This document shows, one piece after another, positions 36,497 through 49,073 of a DNA stretch of 64,000 bases. Position 1 is the first letter of the stretch, and every line of letters begins with the position of its first letter. Below the pieces are notes generated by a model. The model saw only the letters and a list, made by a program, of their open reading frames with translations, ran no database searches and had not been told where the DNA came from. Where the stretch lies: contig CM068367.1 of the NCBI GenBank assembly GCA_034769895.1, positions 692,344,268 through 692,408,267 of the forward strand. The letters are read 5' to 3'. Position numbers and translations under genes: made by a program. This stretch comes from Magicicada septendecula (Eukaryota; Arthropoda; Insecta; Hemiptera; Cicadidae).

Positions 36497-37688
36497 TAAA
36501 GCCCCCCCACTAGAACAAATTTATTTTAGTTTAACTCGTTTATTAAAAATAAATTGTTGATTATTTCCATTCACCTAATAGTCTTCTTTATCTTCATAAT
36601 AGTGTTTTATTTCTGACTGATTATAAACTGACTGGTAATTCCGACTGGTGGTAATTGCTGTTTTCTTATTTTACTCTCTCTCTCTTGGAGGCCAATTCAT
36701 CAATTATTCATTTCTGGGTAGTGGTACTTCCACATTTTATTTGATAAGGACTGGTCACACTAATCATATTAAACTTGTTTTAACACTCATTTCTATTTAC
36801 TTTTATATACTCGCTTTATCAATTAAGCTTCTGTCTGCTATCTTCCTTCTATTTTCTTTATCTATACTTCTGGAATCCAATATCACTCCTTTCAGCTATT
36901 TTATAATTATTATCCGTTAAATATTCAATTTCCCTAACATTTTTCCCTATCCTGTGCGGTGGTTCCAGTCGGGTGGCCACTCTGGGTCCATACACCGCTG
37001 TCCATCCTTACACCTTCTGAGACCAGGGGAACATCATCCCTGCTCATAAAAATTATTGCCGGAACATTTCTACGGTCAATACATAAAAATAAAAAAATTA
37101 TAAGTAGTAGTCAATTAGCGACTTGTACCAAACACTTTTGGGATTCTTCATACTGTAGCTGTTTGTATTTATTTATATATTTATTCTTCTCCTTGATTCC
37201 TTCTTCTTTTCCATTGACTAATAGCATATAACATCATTGATAGGCCTTATGTTAAAATTCTTTTGACTTTACTTCTTGTGACATATTTCTCCGTATCATT
37301 TCTTCTTATATAATCTTCAATTCCGAGAAATTCTAATTATTGTATTAATTATCATCCTCCTTCAGTTTCATTGGAGTCATTAAATTATTCTTTATTCTTC
37401 TTATCTGAGCACATTACCATCAATTGTTTTTATTCATTTATTCCTCTGTTTGTTACCATAAAATATTATTTTTCCTATTAGTCCATTTTAAATCAGTTCT
37501 TTATAAATATTATTTAATCATCTGTTCTCTTTTTCTTGGTGGTTTGTTGTTTGTTAAATTATATGGTTTCAAAATAACTTGAGTAAGATGTCCTTACGTG
37601 CTTTTAGAATTTTGGGGTATTATTACAATGGGTTGCTTGGTCCTGTATCCATAAAATCCGTCCCTTTTCTGGTTTGTTTGGAGTCTGT
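36497..37688. other. Polypurine tract and non-coding spacer, unit 8 (short form)
   Basis: It lacks the 81-bp duplication. T at 37124 is shared only with unit 11 (51539). Confidence 0.6.
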
Positions 37689-39101
37689 TTAACCGTGGTC
37701 CATTATTTCAGGTACTCCATTTACTCGGATTACTGGGGTGTTCGGAATTAATTCTCTCCTTGATAATCTTCTTACCATCCGGCTCTCCCACTTTGCTGCT
37801 ATGAAACTTTCACTTAAGTACCGGTCTTCCGTCATAATTCGTTCCTTTTTAACTAACCAGTATTGTACCTCCTCTAACATAACATAGTTGCTCATATTTA
37901 ATCTCATTCCATTCCCTTTTACCTCTGGATTATTTACCAAATATTTGAATGTTTTATTCCGTCTTGAAGATACGACTGATATTGTCTGATACCCTTCCAT
38001 CGTTGACACATTTAACTGGGATGTAAACTTAATTAACTCCCTCTGTTCGTTAATTGAGAGGTTGAATACGTTAATTAATCCACCTGCAATCATCTCCCAT
38101 TCTTCCTTGGTATTTATTATTCTCTTTCTACATGTTTTTATTATTTTCTTGGTCTTCTTTTCCACGGTTTGAACATCCTTTTTGTTGTGGCTATTTTTAT
38201 TTTCCGATGGCATTACCCCTTGGTATTCTGTAATTTCTATTTCCTTCCTACTCTCTTCTGTATTCGGACTTACTTTAATACCTTCTGAAGTGCTGTCTGA
38301 TGTTTCATCCAAATTCTTGACACTATGGTCCATTTGTTTATTTGTCTCCTCCTTGTATGTATCTGCTTTTTGGATACGCGTATTAACATTTTCAAACTTC
38401 TCTCCGAAAGTTTCCCATATCTCCTTATTGAAATTCTCCATTTTACCCTCAAATTGTTTTAAATTCTTATTATTCTCTTCAAATTTTGCATTCATCTCTT
38501 CTCTTTGTCCTTCAACAATTTCTTTCAGTTCATTGTATTGTTCATTCATGGTTTGTTTGATATTTCCATGAATGGTTTCTATTTTTTCATTTAGTTGTTT
38601 GACTAAACTTTCCTGAATGCTATCTATTTTCTCATTGGTCTGTCTATTTTGTTCCTCATGCTTCTTAAAATTCTCCTTATTTTCCTCATTGGTTTGTTTT
38701 AAGTTTTCCTCCTGTTTTCTAAAATTTTCATCTATTTTGTTATTGGTTTGCTTTGAAGTTTCCTCCTGTTTTCTAAAATTTTCTTTATTTTCCTCATTGG
38801 TTCGCTTATTATCTTCCTGGATCTTGTTATTCCCTTCCATTATAATTCTTAACATCTCCTGTATGCTTATATCTTCTTTTTGGTTGGATTTATCTGGTTG
38901 ATCCCCTTGGGCATCCTCTTCAATTATCTCCGTTTCCGTATCCATAACTACTTCGGTTTCTTCTGTATCACCTGTCTGTTGGTCCATTTCACTGTCCGTG
39001 ACTAATTCTATTTCTTGTTCCTGTCCACCTTCTTCAATCTCCTTTTCTTCTGCCCTTTTCTTCGATTTGCCTCGGGTATTATGCATTTCTTGTTTTCTCA
39101 T
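37689..39101 (-). CDS. Coiled-coil Gag-like protein of element A, copy 8
   Basis: 470 aa, intact, with Ile290 and Lys383 as in copy 1. It has the private change Gln148His in the third 18-residue repeat. Confidence 0.75.
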   Translation of the reverse strand: MRKQEMHNTRGKSKKRAEEKEIEEGGQEQEIELVTDSEMDQQTGDTEETEVVMDTETEIIEEDAQGDQPDKSNQKEDISIQEMLRIIMEGNNKIQEDNKRTNEENKENFRKQEETSKQTNNKIDENFRKQEENLKQTNEENKENFKKHEEQNRQTNEKIDSIQESLVKQLNEKIETIHGNIKQTMNEQYNELKEIVEGQREEMNAKFEENNKNLKQFEGKMENFNKEIWETFGEKFENVNTRIQKADTYKEETNKQMDHSVKNLDETSDSTSEGIKVSPNTEESRKEIEITEYQGVMPSENKNSHNKKDVQTVEKKTKKIIKTCRKRIINTKEEWEMIAGGLINVFNLSINEQRELIKFTSQLNVSTMEGYQTISVVSSRRNKTFKYLVNNPEVKGNGMRLNMSNYVMLEEVQYWLVKKERIMTEDRYLSESFIAAKWESRMVRRLSRRELIPNTPVIRVNGVPEIMDHG

Positions 39102-39178
39102 AACTGCCAACGATAATTAGATTTTTTGATATATATTTTTATTAAATATCAAAATTCTTTTCTAATTACCGCCCTTTT

Positions 39179-39409
39179 ACGTTGAGCGCCAATCTTGTGA
39201 TGTAAAAGGTCTAATCGCTGTTGTTCAAGCCCCGCGATGGAAGCCAATCTTGTGACGTACTGTTTTTGTTCGAGAGGCGGAGTAGAGTTATTTTATATGC
39301 CCCACGTTGTATGCGTCAATCTTGTAACGTACTTCTTTTGATGAGGTCTTAGCGAAACATACACCTTTAGTCAAGTCCCAAATGTTGGGTTCTCCAATTC
39401 TGTAATGTA
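39179..39409 (-). repeat. LTR-end/primer-binding modules, unit 9
   Basis: Four modules with two private changes: T at 39201 in the LTR-end motif of module 1, and T at 39376 in the tRNA-like part of module 4. Confidence 0.63.
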
Positions 39410-41247
39410 CTGTTTTCTGAGATGAGAGGTGTCAATGTTTCCGCCTCTCCGCAATCGCCACTTATGAATTATAATAACTGACGTTTTTATAAAGTATAAA
39501 TAAAGGATTTTTCTATTTTTTGTTATTTTGTTTTACTCAATCTAAATAGAAATCGAGAGTGTGTGATTTGAGGTCAAGGAGTGAAGTTGTTCAGCCTTAT
39601 GAAGAAGAGAGAGTAAGTATCAATTATTTACCCTCAGTTTAGCCGATTTCGGATTTCTTCTGTTTTTTGTGCTGAAATTGATTACACCTACCCACTACAA
39701 AAAAATTATAACACTTTATTATTCAAGATTATTTTTCAATAATATTATGTATTTATATTATTGGTTTTTGTTTCCTACCACCAAAACACAAGTATTACAA
39801 TTTCTCTTTCCTTCAATAAAACATAATCTCGACTTAACAGAGTAAACATGGAATAGTCTAAAGAGAAAAACATATATGGTTTTGTTTCATAATTTTACAC
39901 TATTAAAAAAAACATCAATTAATATATAATTCTTAATAATTCCCCAGGGTTCAGGGTAAGTTCTTTTTGTTACGAGAGTGTCAGAAATGGATAATTACTA
40001 AGCTTTACAAATACCGAAAACAATTAAATAAATTGGTTATTTTTCGTTTAGTATGTAGTTCCACGAATGTCCGTAAGAGTGCAGCGTGCGTTTGTTTATT
40101 TTAAAAAACATATGTTTAGATGACTATTTTATTTTCGATCTCAGCGTTCGGAATGTGTTTTCTTCTTGAATTATTACAAAAAAATGTTTATATTACCTCG
40201 CTCCGTATGGTTCTTACTGGATTGAAGCTTTTTCTGTGGTGAGGTCCGTCTTGGGTTATAATTTTCTTACCGTTTGGCGAATTCTCAAACGTCAATTAGA
40301 ACTAGGCCGAAACCATGTTGGCTCATCAGAATGTCTTCTTTCACTGTTTATTAATGAATATAACCATTTAATTTGGATAAATCATGGATGATTTTGAAGT
40401 GTTCATGCGGCTAGTTAATTTTGTATCAATTTGCACTCCTCTCAAGTTCCGAAAAGGTTATTTTTTATTATAAATGTAGTAGCATCATTTCTCAACTCTA
40501 CCGTTTTAGTTCAAAATTTTTATTCTTAACAATACTTGTTATTTTCATCACTCTTAGTAACACATAGTATTTTTATTATACAGGCAGTTTGTAATTATTA
40601 TAAATTTATATTTTATTTATGGAAAAATAATTCCTTTCCATTCCGGTTTCTTTACTAATTTAGTTTACATAATAAGTTTTGGTTCATTTTCTTATGACAT
40701 TGTATATAAGTATTTGATAATTTTATTATCTTTAAATAAATTTATATATTATTTATTTAGTCTCTCATAGTATTCCTACACGGCACTACTTCCTGTTGCC
40801 ATTTCCTTCATAGGATTATTTTAATTTTTTATTATCTTTTGGTATTTAGATTTTTATGTCTTTTAAAACTAACCCTGGGCTATCCTATATTACAACACAA
40901 ATACCCTTTTCAAAAATATAACATTAACTTATGTATAACAATTGGCCGTTCATACAATATAAATATTACAATAAATAAACAAAATTACAAAATCAGTTAT
41001 TAGTATTATAGCATACTCTCATAGTTTCACAATTTCCAAACACACAGCACAGTTTGGCAATAAGTTACCATCACTTTTATTTTTTACCACAATGGGTACA
41101 CTAGAACTCACTTTGCACCATATATCACTCGAATTGTTTATCATGTTGAGTGATATAATTTAATTTTGAGCGAGCCATAGGTCACCCATTTCTGACATTG
41201 ATGTTATTATGATTTAGTTTATTGGGACAGGGTTATGTAACGTTACA
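39323..41247 (-). repeat. LTR 9 of element A
   Basis: 1925 bp. Private A at 39777 and G at 40254. T at 39803 and C at 40064 are shared only with LTR 12. Confidence 0.75.
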
Positions 41248-42520
41248 TAAAGCCCCCCCACTAGAACAAATTTATTTTAGTTTAACTCATTTATTAAAAA
41301 TAAATTGTTGATTATTTCCATTCACCTAATAGTCTTCTTTATCTTCATAATAGTGTTTTATTTCTGACTGATTATAAACTGACTGGTAATTCCGGCTGGT
41401 GGTAATTGCTGTTTTCTTATTTTACTCTCTCTCTCTTGGAGGCCAATTCATCAATTATTCATTTCTGGGTAGTGGTACTTCCACATTTTATTTGATAAGG
41501 ACTGGTCACACTAATCATATTAAACTTGTTTTAACACTCATTTCTATTTACTTTTATATACTCGCTTTATCAATTAAGCTTCTGTCTGCTATCTTCCTTC
41601 TATTTTCTTTATCTATACTTCTGGAATCCAATATCACTCCTTTCAGCTATTTTATAATTATTATCCGTTAAATATTCAATTTCCCTAACATTTTTCCCTA
41701 TCCTGTGCGGTGGTTCCAGTCGGGTGGCCACTCTGGGTCCATACACCGCTGTCCATCCTTACACCTTCTGAGACCAGGGGAACATCATCCCTGCTCATAA
41801 AAATTATTGCCGGAACATTTCTACGGTCAATACATAAAAATAAAAAAATTATAAGTAGTAGTCAATTAGCGACTAGTACCAAACACTTTTGGGATTCTTC
41901 ATACTGTAGCTGTTTGTATTTATTTATATATTTATTCTTCTCCTTGATTCCTTCTTCTTTTCCATTGACTAATAGCATATAACATCATTGATAGGCCTTA
42001 TGTTAAAATTCTTTTGACTTTACTTCTTGTGACATATTTCTCCGTATCATTTCTTCTTATATAATCTTCAATTCCGAGAAATTCTAATTATTGTATTAAT
42101 TATCATCCTCCTTCAGTTTCATTGGAGTCATTAAATTATTCTTTATTCTTCTTATCTGAGCACATTACCATCAATTGTTTTTATTCATTTATTCCTCTGT
42201 TTGTTACCATAAAATATTATTTTTCCTATTAGTCCATTTTAAATCAGTTCTTTATAAATATTATTTAATCATCTGTTCTCTTTTTCTTGGTGGTTTGTTG
42301 TTTGTTAAATTATATGGTTTCAAAATAACTTGAGTAAGATGTCCTTACATGCTTTTAGAATTTTGGGGTTTTTATTCTCTTTATTTTAAATTATATGGTT
42401 TCAAAATAACTTGAGTAAGATGTCCTTACGTGCTTTTAGAATTTTGGGGTATTATTACAATGGGTTGCTTGGTCCTGTATCCATAAAATCCGTCCCTTTT
42501 CTGGTTTGTTTGGAGTCTGT
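41248..42520. other. Polypurine tract and non-coding spacer, unit 9 (long form)
   Basis: Private A at 41289 and G at 41395. The 81-bp duplication starts at 42305. Confidence 0.6.
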
Positions 42521-43933
42521 TTAACCGTGGTCCATTATTTCAGGTACTCCATTTACTCGGATTACTGGGGTGTTCGGAATTAATTCTCTCCTTGATAATC
42601 TTCTTACCATCCGGCTCTCCCACTTTGCTGCTATGAAACTTTCACTTAAGTACCGGTCTTCCGTCATAATTCGTTCCTTTTTAACTAACCAGTATTGTAC
42701 CTCCTCTAACATAACATAGTTGCTCATATTTAATCTCATTCCATTCCCTTTTACCTCTGGATTATTTACCAAATATTTGAATGTTTTATTCCGTCTTGAA
42801 GATACGACTGATATTGTCTGATACCCTTCCATCGTTGACACATTTAACTGGGATGTAAACTTAATTAACTCCCTCTGTTCGTTAATTGAGAGGTTGAATA
42901 CGTTAATTAATCCACCTGCAATCATCTCCCATTCTTCCTTGGTATTTATTATTCTCTTTCTACATGTTTTTATTATTTTCTTGGTCTTCTTTTCCACGGT
43001 TTGAACATCCTTTTTGTTGTGGCTATTTTTATTTTCCGATGGCATTACCCCTTGGTATTCTGTAATTTCTATTTCCTTCCTACTCTCTTCTGTATTCGGA
43101 CTTACTTTAATACCTTCTGAAGTGCTGTCTGATGTTTCATCCAAATTCTTGACACTATGGTCCATTTGTTTATTTGTCTCCTCCTTGTATGTATCTGCTT
43201 TTTGGATACGCGTATTAACATTTTCAAACTTCTCTCCGAAAGTTTCCCATATCTCCTTATTGAAATTCTCCATTTTACCCTCAAATTGTTTTAAATTCTT
43301 ATTATTCTCTTCAAATTTTGCATTCATCTCTTCTCTTTGTCCTTCAACAATTTCTTTCAGTTCATTGTATTGTTCATTCATGGTTTGTTTGATATTTCCA
43401 TGAATGGTTTCTATTTTTTCATTTAGTTGTTTGACTAAACTTTCCTGAATGCTATCTATTTTCTCATTGGTCTGTCTATTTTGTTCCTCCTGCTTCTTAA
43501 AATTCTCCTTATTTTCCTCATTGGTTTGTTTTAAGTTTTCCTCCTGTTTTCTAAAATTTTCATCTATTTTGTTATTGGTTTGCTTTGAAGTTTCCTCCTG
43601 TTTTCTAAAATTTTCTTTATTTTCCTCATTGGTTCGCTTATTATCTTCCTGGATCTTGTTATTCCCTTCCATTATAATTCTTAACATCTCCTGTATGCTT
43701 ATATCTTCTTTTTGGTTGGATTTATCTGGTTGATCCCCTTGGGCATCCTCTTCAATTATCTCCGTTTCCGTATCCATAACTACTTCGGTTTCTTCTGTAT
43801 CACCTGTCTGTTGGTCCATTTCACTGTCCGTGACTAATTCTATTTCTTGTTCCTGTCCACCTTCTTCAATCTCCTTTTCTTCTGCCCTTTTCTTCGATTT
43901 GCCTCGGGTATTATGCATTTCTTGTTTTCTCAT
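42521..43933 (-). CDS. Coiled-coil Gag-like protein of element A, copy 9
   Basis: 470 aa, intact. The protein is identical to copy 1. It is the only Lys383 copy that lies in a long unit. Confidence 0.75.
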   Translation of the reverse strand: MRKQEMHNTRGKSKKRAEEKEIEEGGQEQEIELVTDSEMDQQTGDTEETEVVMDTETEIIEEDAQGDQPDKSNQKEDISIQEMLRIIMEGNNKIQEDNKRTNEENKENFRKQEETSKQTNNKIDENFRKQEENLKQTNEENKENFKKQEEQNRQTNEKIDSIQESLVKQLNEKIETIHGNIKQTMNEQYNELKEIVEGQREEMNAKFEENNKNLKQFEGKMENFNKEIWETFGEKFENVNTRIQKADTYKEETNKQMDHSVKNLDETSDSTSEGIKVSPNTEESRKEIEITEYQGVMPSENKNSHNKKDVQTVEKKTKKIIKTCRKRIINTKEEWEMIAGGLINVFNLSINEQRELIKFTSQLNVSTMEGYQTISVVSSRRNKTFKYLVNNPEVKGNGMRLNMSNYVMLEEVQYWLVKKERIMTEDRYLSESFIAAKWESRMVRRLSRRELIPNTPVIRVNGVPEIMDHG

Positions 43934-44010
43934 AACTGCCAACGATAATTAGATTTTTTGATATATATTTTTATTAAATATCAAAATTCTTTTCTAATTA
44001 CCGCCCTTTT

Positions 44011-44241
44011 ACGTTGAGCGCCAATCTTGTGACGTAAAAGGTCTAATCGCTGTTGTTCAAGCCCCGCGATGGAAGCCAATCTTGTGACGTACTGTTTTTG
44101 TTCGAGAGGCGGAGTAGAGTTATTTTATATGCCCCACGTTGTATGCGTCAATCTTGTAACGTACTTCTTTTGATGAGGTCTTAGCGAAACATACACCTTT
44201 AGTCAAGCCCCAAATGTTGGGTTCTCCAATTCTGTAATGTA
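44011..44241 (-). repeat. LTR-end/primer-binding modules, unit 10
   Basis: Four modules, same layout as unit 1. Confidence 0.63.
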
Positions 44242-46079
44242 CTGTTTTCTGAGATGAGAGGTGTCAATGTTTCCGCCTCTCCGCAATCGCCACTTATGAA
44301 TTATAATAACTGACGTTTTTATAAAGTATAAATAAAGGATTTTTCTATTTTTTGTTATTTTGTTTTACTCAATCTAAATAGAAATCGAGAGTGTGTGATT
44401 TGAGGTCAAGGAGTGAAGTTGTTCAGCCTTATGAAGAAGAGAGAGTAAGTATCAATTATTTACCCTCAGTTTAGCCGATTTCGGATTTCTTCTGTTTTTT
44501 GTGCTGAAATTGATTACACCTACCCACTACAAAAAAATTATAACACTTTATTATTCAAGATTATTTTTCAATAATATTATGTATTTATATTATTGGTTTT
44601 TGTTTCCTGCCACCAAAACACAAGTATTACAATTGCTCTTTCCTTCAATAACACATAATCTCGACTTAACAGAGTAAACATGGAATAGTCTAAAGAGAAA
44701 AACATATATGGTTTTGTTTCATAATTTTACACTATTAAAAAAAACATCAATTAATATATAATTCTTAATAATTCCCCAGGGTTCAGGGTAAGTTCTTTTT
44801 GTTACGAGAGTGTCAGAAATGGATAATTACTAAGCTTTACAAATACCGAAAACAATTAAATAAATTGGTTATTTTTCGTTTAGTATGTAGTTCCAGGAAT
44901 GTCCGTAAGAGTGCAGCGTGCGTTTGTTTATTTTAAAAAACATATGTTTAGATGACTATTTTATTTTCGATCTCAGCGTTCGGAATGTGTTTTCTTCTTG
45001 AATTATTACAAAAAAATGTTTATATTACCTCGCTCCGTATGGTTCTTACTGGATTGAAGCTTTTTCTGTGGTGAGGTCCGTCTTGCGTTATAATTTTCTT
45101 ACCGTTTGGCGAATTCTCAAACGTCAATTAGAACTAGGCCGAAACCATGTTGGCTCATCAGAATGTCTTCTTTCACTGTTTATTAATGAATATAACCATT
45201 TAATTTGGATAAATCATGGATGATTTTGAAGTGTTCATGCGGCTAGTTAATTTTGTATCAATTTGCACTCCTCTCAAGTTCCGAAAAGGTTATTTTTTAT
45301 TATAAATGTAGTAGCATCATTTCTCAACTCTACCGTTTTAGTTCAAAATTTTTATTCTTAACAATACTTGTTATTTTCATCACTCTTAGTAACACATAGT
45401 ATTTTTATTATACAGGCAGTTTGTAATTATTATAAATTTATATTTTATTTATGGAAAAATAATTCCTTTCCATTCCGGTTTCTTTACTAATTTAGTTTAC
45501 ATAATAAGTTTTGGTTCATTTTCTTATGACATTGTATATAAGTATTTGATAATTTTATTATCTTTAAATAAATTTATATATTATTTATTTAGTCTCTCAT
45601 AGTATTCCTACACGGCACTACTTCCTGTTGCCATTTCCTTCATAGGATTATTTTAATTTTTTATTATCTTTTGGTATTTAGATTTTTATGTCTTTTAAAA
45701 CTAACCCTGGGCTATCCTATATTACAACACAAATACCCTTTTCAAAAATATAACATTAACTTATGTATAACAATTGGCCGTTCATACAATATAAATATTA
45801 CAATAAATAAACAAAATTACAAAATCAGTTATTAGTATTATAGCATACTCTCATAGTTTCACAATTTCCAAACACACAGCACAGTTTGGCAATAAGTTAC
45901 CATCACTTTTATTTTTTACCACAATGGGTACACTAGAACTCACTTTGCACCATATATCACTCGAATTGTTTATCATGTTGAGTGATATAATTTAATTTTG
46001 AGCGAGCCATAGGTCACCCATTTCTGACATTGATGTTATTATGATTTAGTTTATTGGGACAGGGTTATGTAACGTTACA
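44155..46079 (-). repeat. LTR 10 of element A
   Basis: 1925 bp. Private C at 44652. Confidence 0.75.
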
Positions 46080-47352
46080 TAAAGCCCCCCCACTAGAACA
46101 AATTTATTTTAGTTTAACTCGTTTATTAAAAATAAATTGTTGATTATTTCCATTCACCTAATAGTCTTCTTTATCTTCATAATAGTGTTTTATTTCTGAC
46201 TGATTATAAACTGACTGGTAATTCCGACTGGTGGTAATTGCTGTTTTCTTATTTTACTCTCTCTCTCTTGGAGGCCAATTCATCAATTATTCATTTCTGG
46301 GTAGTGGTACTTCCACATTTTATTTGATAAGGACTGGTCACACTAATCATATTAAACTTGTTTTAACACTCATTTCTATTTACTTTTATATACTCGCTTT
46401 ATCAATTAAGCTTCTGTCTGCTATCTTCCTTCTATTTTCTTTATCTATACTTCTGGAATCCAATATCACTCCTTTCAGCTATTTTATAATTATTATCCGT
46501 TAAATATTCAATTTCCCTAACATTTTTCCCTATCCTGTGCGGTGGTTCCAGTCGGGTGGCCACTCTGGGTCCATACACCGCTGTCCATCCTTACACCTTC
46601 TGAGACCAGGGGAACATCATCCCTGCTCATAAAAATTATTGCCGGAACATTTCTACGGTCAATACATAAAAATAAAAAAATTATAAGTAGTAGTCAATTA
46701 GCGACTAGTACCAAACACTTTTGGGATTCTTCATACTGTAGCTGTTTGTATTTATTTATATATTTATTCTTCTCCTTGATTCCTTCTTCTTTTCCATTGA
46801 CTAATAGCATATAACATCATTGATAGGCCTTATGTTAAAATTCTTTTGACTTTACTTCTTGTGACATATTTCTCCGTATCATTTCTTCTTATATAATCTT
46901 CAATTCCGAGAAATTCTAATTATTGTATTAATTATCATCCTCCTTCAGTTTCATTGGAGTCATTAAATTATTCTTTATTCTTCTTATCTGAGCACATTAC
47001 CATCAATTGTTTTTATTCATTTATTCCTCTGTTTGTTACCATAAAATATTATTTTTCCTATTAGTCCATTTTAAATCAGTTCTTTATAAATATTATTTAA
47101 TCATCTGTTCTCTTTTTCTTGGTGGTTTGTTGTTTGTTAAATTATATGGTTTCAAAATAACTTGAGTAAGATGTCCTTACATGCTTTTAGAATTTTGGGG
47201 TTTTTATTCTCTTTATTTTAAATTATATGGTTTCAAAATAACTTGAGTAAGATGTCCTTACGTGCTTTTAGAATTTTGGGGTATTATTACAATGGGTTGC
47301 TTGGTCCTGTATCCATAAAATCCGTCCCTTTTCTGGTTTGTTTGGAGTCTGT
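46080..47352. other. Polypurine tract and non-coding spacer, unit 10 (long form)
   Basis: The polypurine tract is at 46080-46095 and the 81-bp duplication starts at 47137. Confidence 0.6.
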
Positions 47353-48765
47353 TTAACCGTGGTCCATTATTTCAGGTACTCCATTTACTCGGATTACTGG
47401 GGTGTTCGGAATTAATTCTCTCCTTGATAATCTTCTTACCATCCGGCTCTCCCACTTTGCTGCTATGAAACTTTCACTTAAGTACCGGTCTTCCGTCATA
47501 ATTCGTTCCTTTTTAACTAACCAGTATTGTACCTCCTCTAACATAACATAGTTGCTCATATTTAATCTCATTCCATTCCCTTTTACCTCTGGATTATTTA
47601 CCAAATATTTGAATGTTGTATTCCGTCTTGAAGATACGACTGATATTGTCTGATACCCTTCCATCGTTGACACATTTAACTGGGATGTAAACTTAATTAA
47701 CTCCCTCTGTTCGTTAATTGAGAGGTTGAATACGTTAATTAATCCACCTGCAATCATCTCCCATTCTTCCTTGGTATTTATTATTCTCTTTCTACATGTT
47801 TTTATTATTTTCTTGGTCTTCTTTTCCACGGTTTGAACATCCTTTTTGTTGTGGCTATTGTTATTTTCCGATGGCATTACCCCTTGGTATTCTGTAATTT
47901 CTATTTCCTTCCTACTCTCTTCTGTATTCGGACTTACTTTAATACCTTCTGAAGTGCTGTCTGATGTTTCATCCAAATTCTTGACACTATGGTCCATTTG
48001 TTTATTTGTCTCCTCCTTGTATGTATCTGCTTTTTGGATACGCGTATTAACATTTTCAAACTTCTCTCCGAAAGTTTCCCATATCTCCTTATTGAAATTC
48101 TCCATTTTACCCTCAAATTGTTTTAGATTCTTATTATTCTCTTCAAATTTTGCATTCATCTCTTCTCTTTGTCCTTCAACAATTTCTTTCAGTTCATTGT
48201 ATTGTTCATTCATGGTTTGTTTGATATTTCCATGAATGGTTTCTATTTTTTCATTTAGTTGTTTGACTAAACTTTCCTGAATGCTATCTATTTTCTCATT
48301 GGTCTGTCTATTTTGTTCCTCCTGCTTCTTAAAATTCTCCTTATTTTCCTCATTGGTTTGTTTTAAGTTTTCCTCCTGTTTTCTAAAATTTTCATCTATT
48401 TTGTTATTGGTTTGCTTTGAAGTTTCCTCCTGTTTTCTAAAATTTTCTTTATTTTCCTCATTGGTTCGCTTATTATCTTCCTGGATCTTGTTATTCCCTT
48501 CCATTATAATTCTTAACATCTCCTGTATGCTTATATCTTCTTTTTGGTTGGATTTATCTGGTTGATCCCCTTGGGCATCCTCTTCAATTATCTCCGTTTC
48601 CGTATCCATAACTACTTCGGTTTCTTCTGTATCACCTGTCTGTTGGTCCATTTCACTGTCCGTGACTAATTCTATTTCTTGTTCCTGTCCACCTTCTTCA
48701 ATCTCCTTTTCTTCTGCCCTTTTCTTCGATTTGCCTCGGGTATTATGCATTTCTTGTTTTCTCAT
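47353..48765 (-). CDS. Coiled-coil Gag-like protein of element A, copy 10
   Basis: 470 aa, intact, with Ile290 and Thr383. It has the private change Lys302Asn and a synonymous change at 48126. Confidence 0.75.
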   Translation of the reverse strand: MRKQEMHNTRGKSKKRAEEKEIEEGGQEQEIELVTDSEMDQQTGDTEETEVVMDTETEIIEEDAQGDQPDKSNQKEDISIQEMLRIIMEGNNKIQEDNKRTNEENKENFRKQEETSKQTNNKIDENFRKQEENLKQTNEENKENFKKQEEQNRQTNEKIDSIQESLVKQLNEKIETIHGNIKQTMNEQYNELKEIVEGQREEMNAKFEENNKNLKQFEGKMENFNKEIWETFGEKFENVNTRIQKADTYKEETNKQMDHSVKNLDETSDSTSEGIKVSPNTEESRKEIEITEYQGVMPSENNNSHNKKDVQTVEKKTKKIIKTCRKRIINTKEEWEMIAGGLINVFNLSINEQRELIKFTSQLNVSTMEGYQTISVVSSRRNTTFKYLVNNPEVKGNGMRLNMSNYVMLEEVQYWLVKKERIMTEDRYLSESFIAAKWESRMVRRLSRRELIPNTPVIRVNGVPEIMDHG

Positions 48766-48842
48766 AACTGCCAACGATAATTAGATTTTTTGATATATAT
48801 TTTTATTAAATATCAAAATTCTTTTCTAATTACCGCCCTTTT

Positions 48843-49073
48843 ACGTTGAGCGCCAATCTTGTGACGTAAAAGGTCTAATCGCTGTTGTTCAAGCCCCGCG
48901 ATGGAAGCCAATCTTGTGACGTACTGTTTTTGTTCGAGAGGCGGAGTAGAGTTATTTTATATGCCCCACGTTGTATGCGTCAATCTTGTAACGTACTTCT
49001 TTTGATGAGGTCTTAGCGAAACATACACCTTTAGTCAAGCCCCAAATGTTGGGTTCTCCAATTCTGTAATGTA
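48843..49073 (-). repeat. LTR-end/primer-binding modules, unit 11
   Basis: Four modules, same layout as unit 1. Confidence 0.63.
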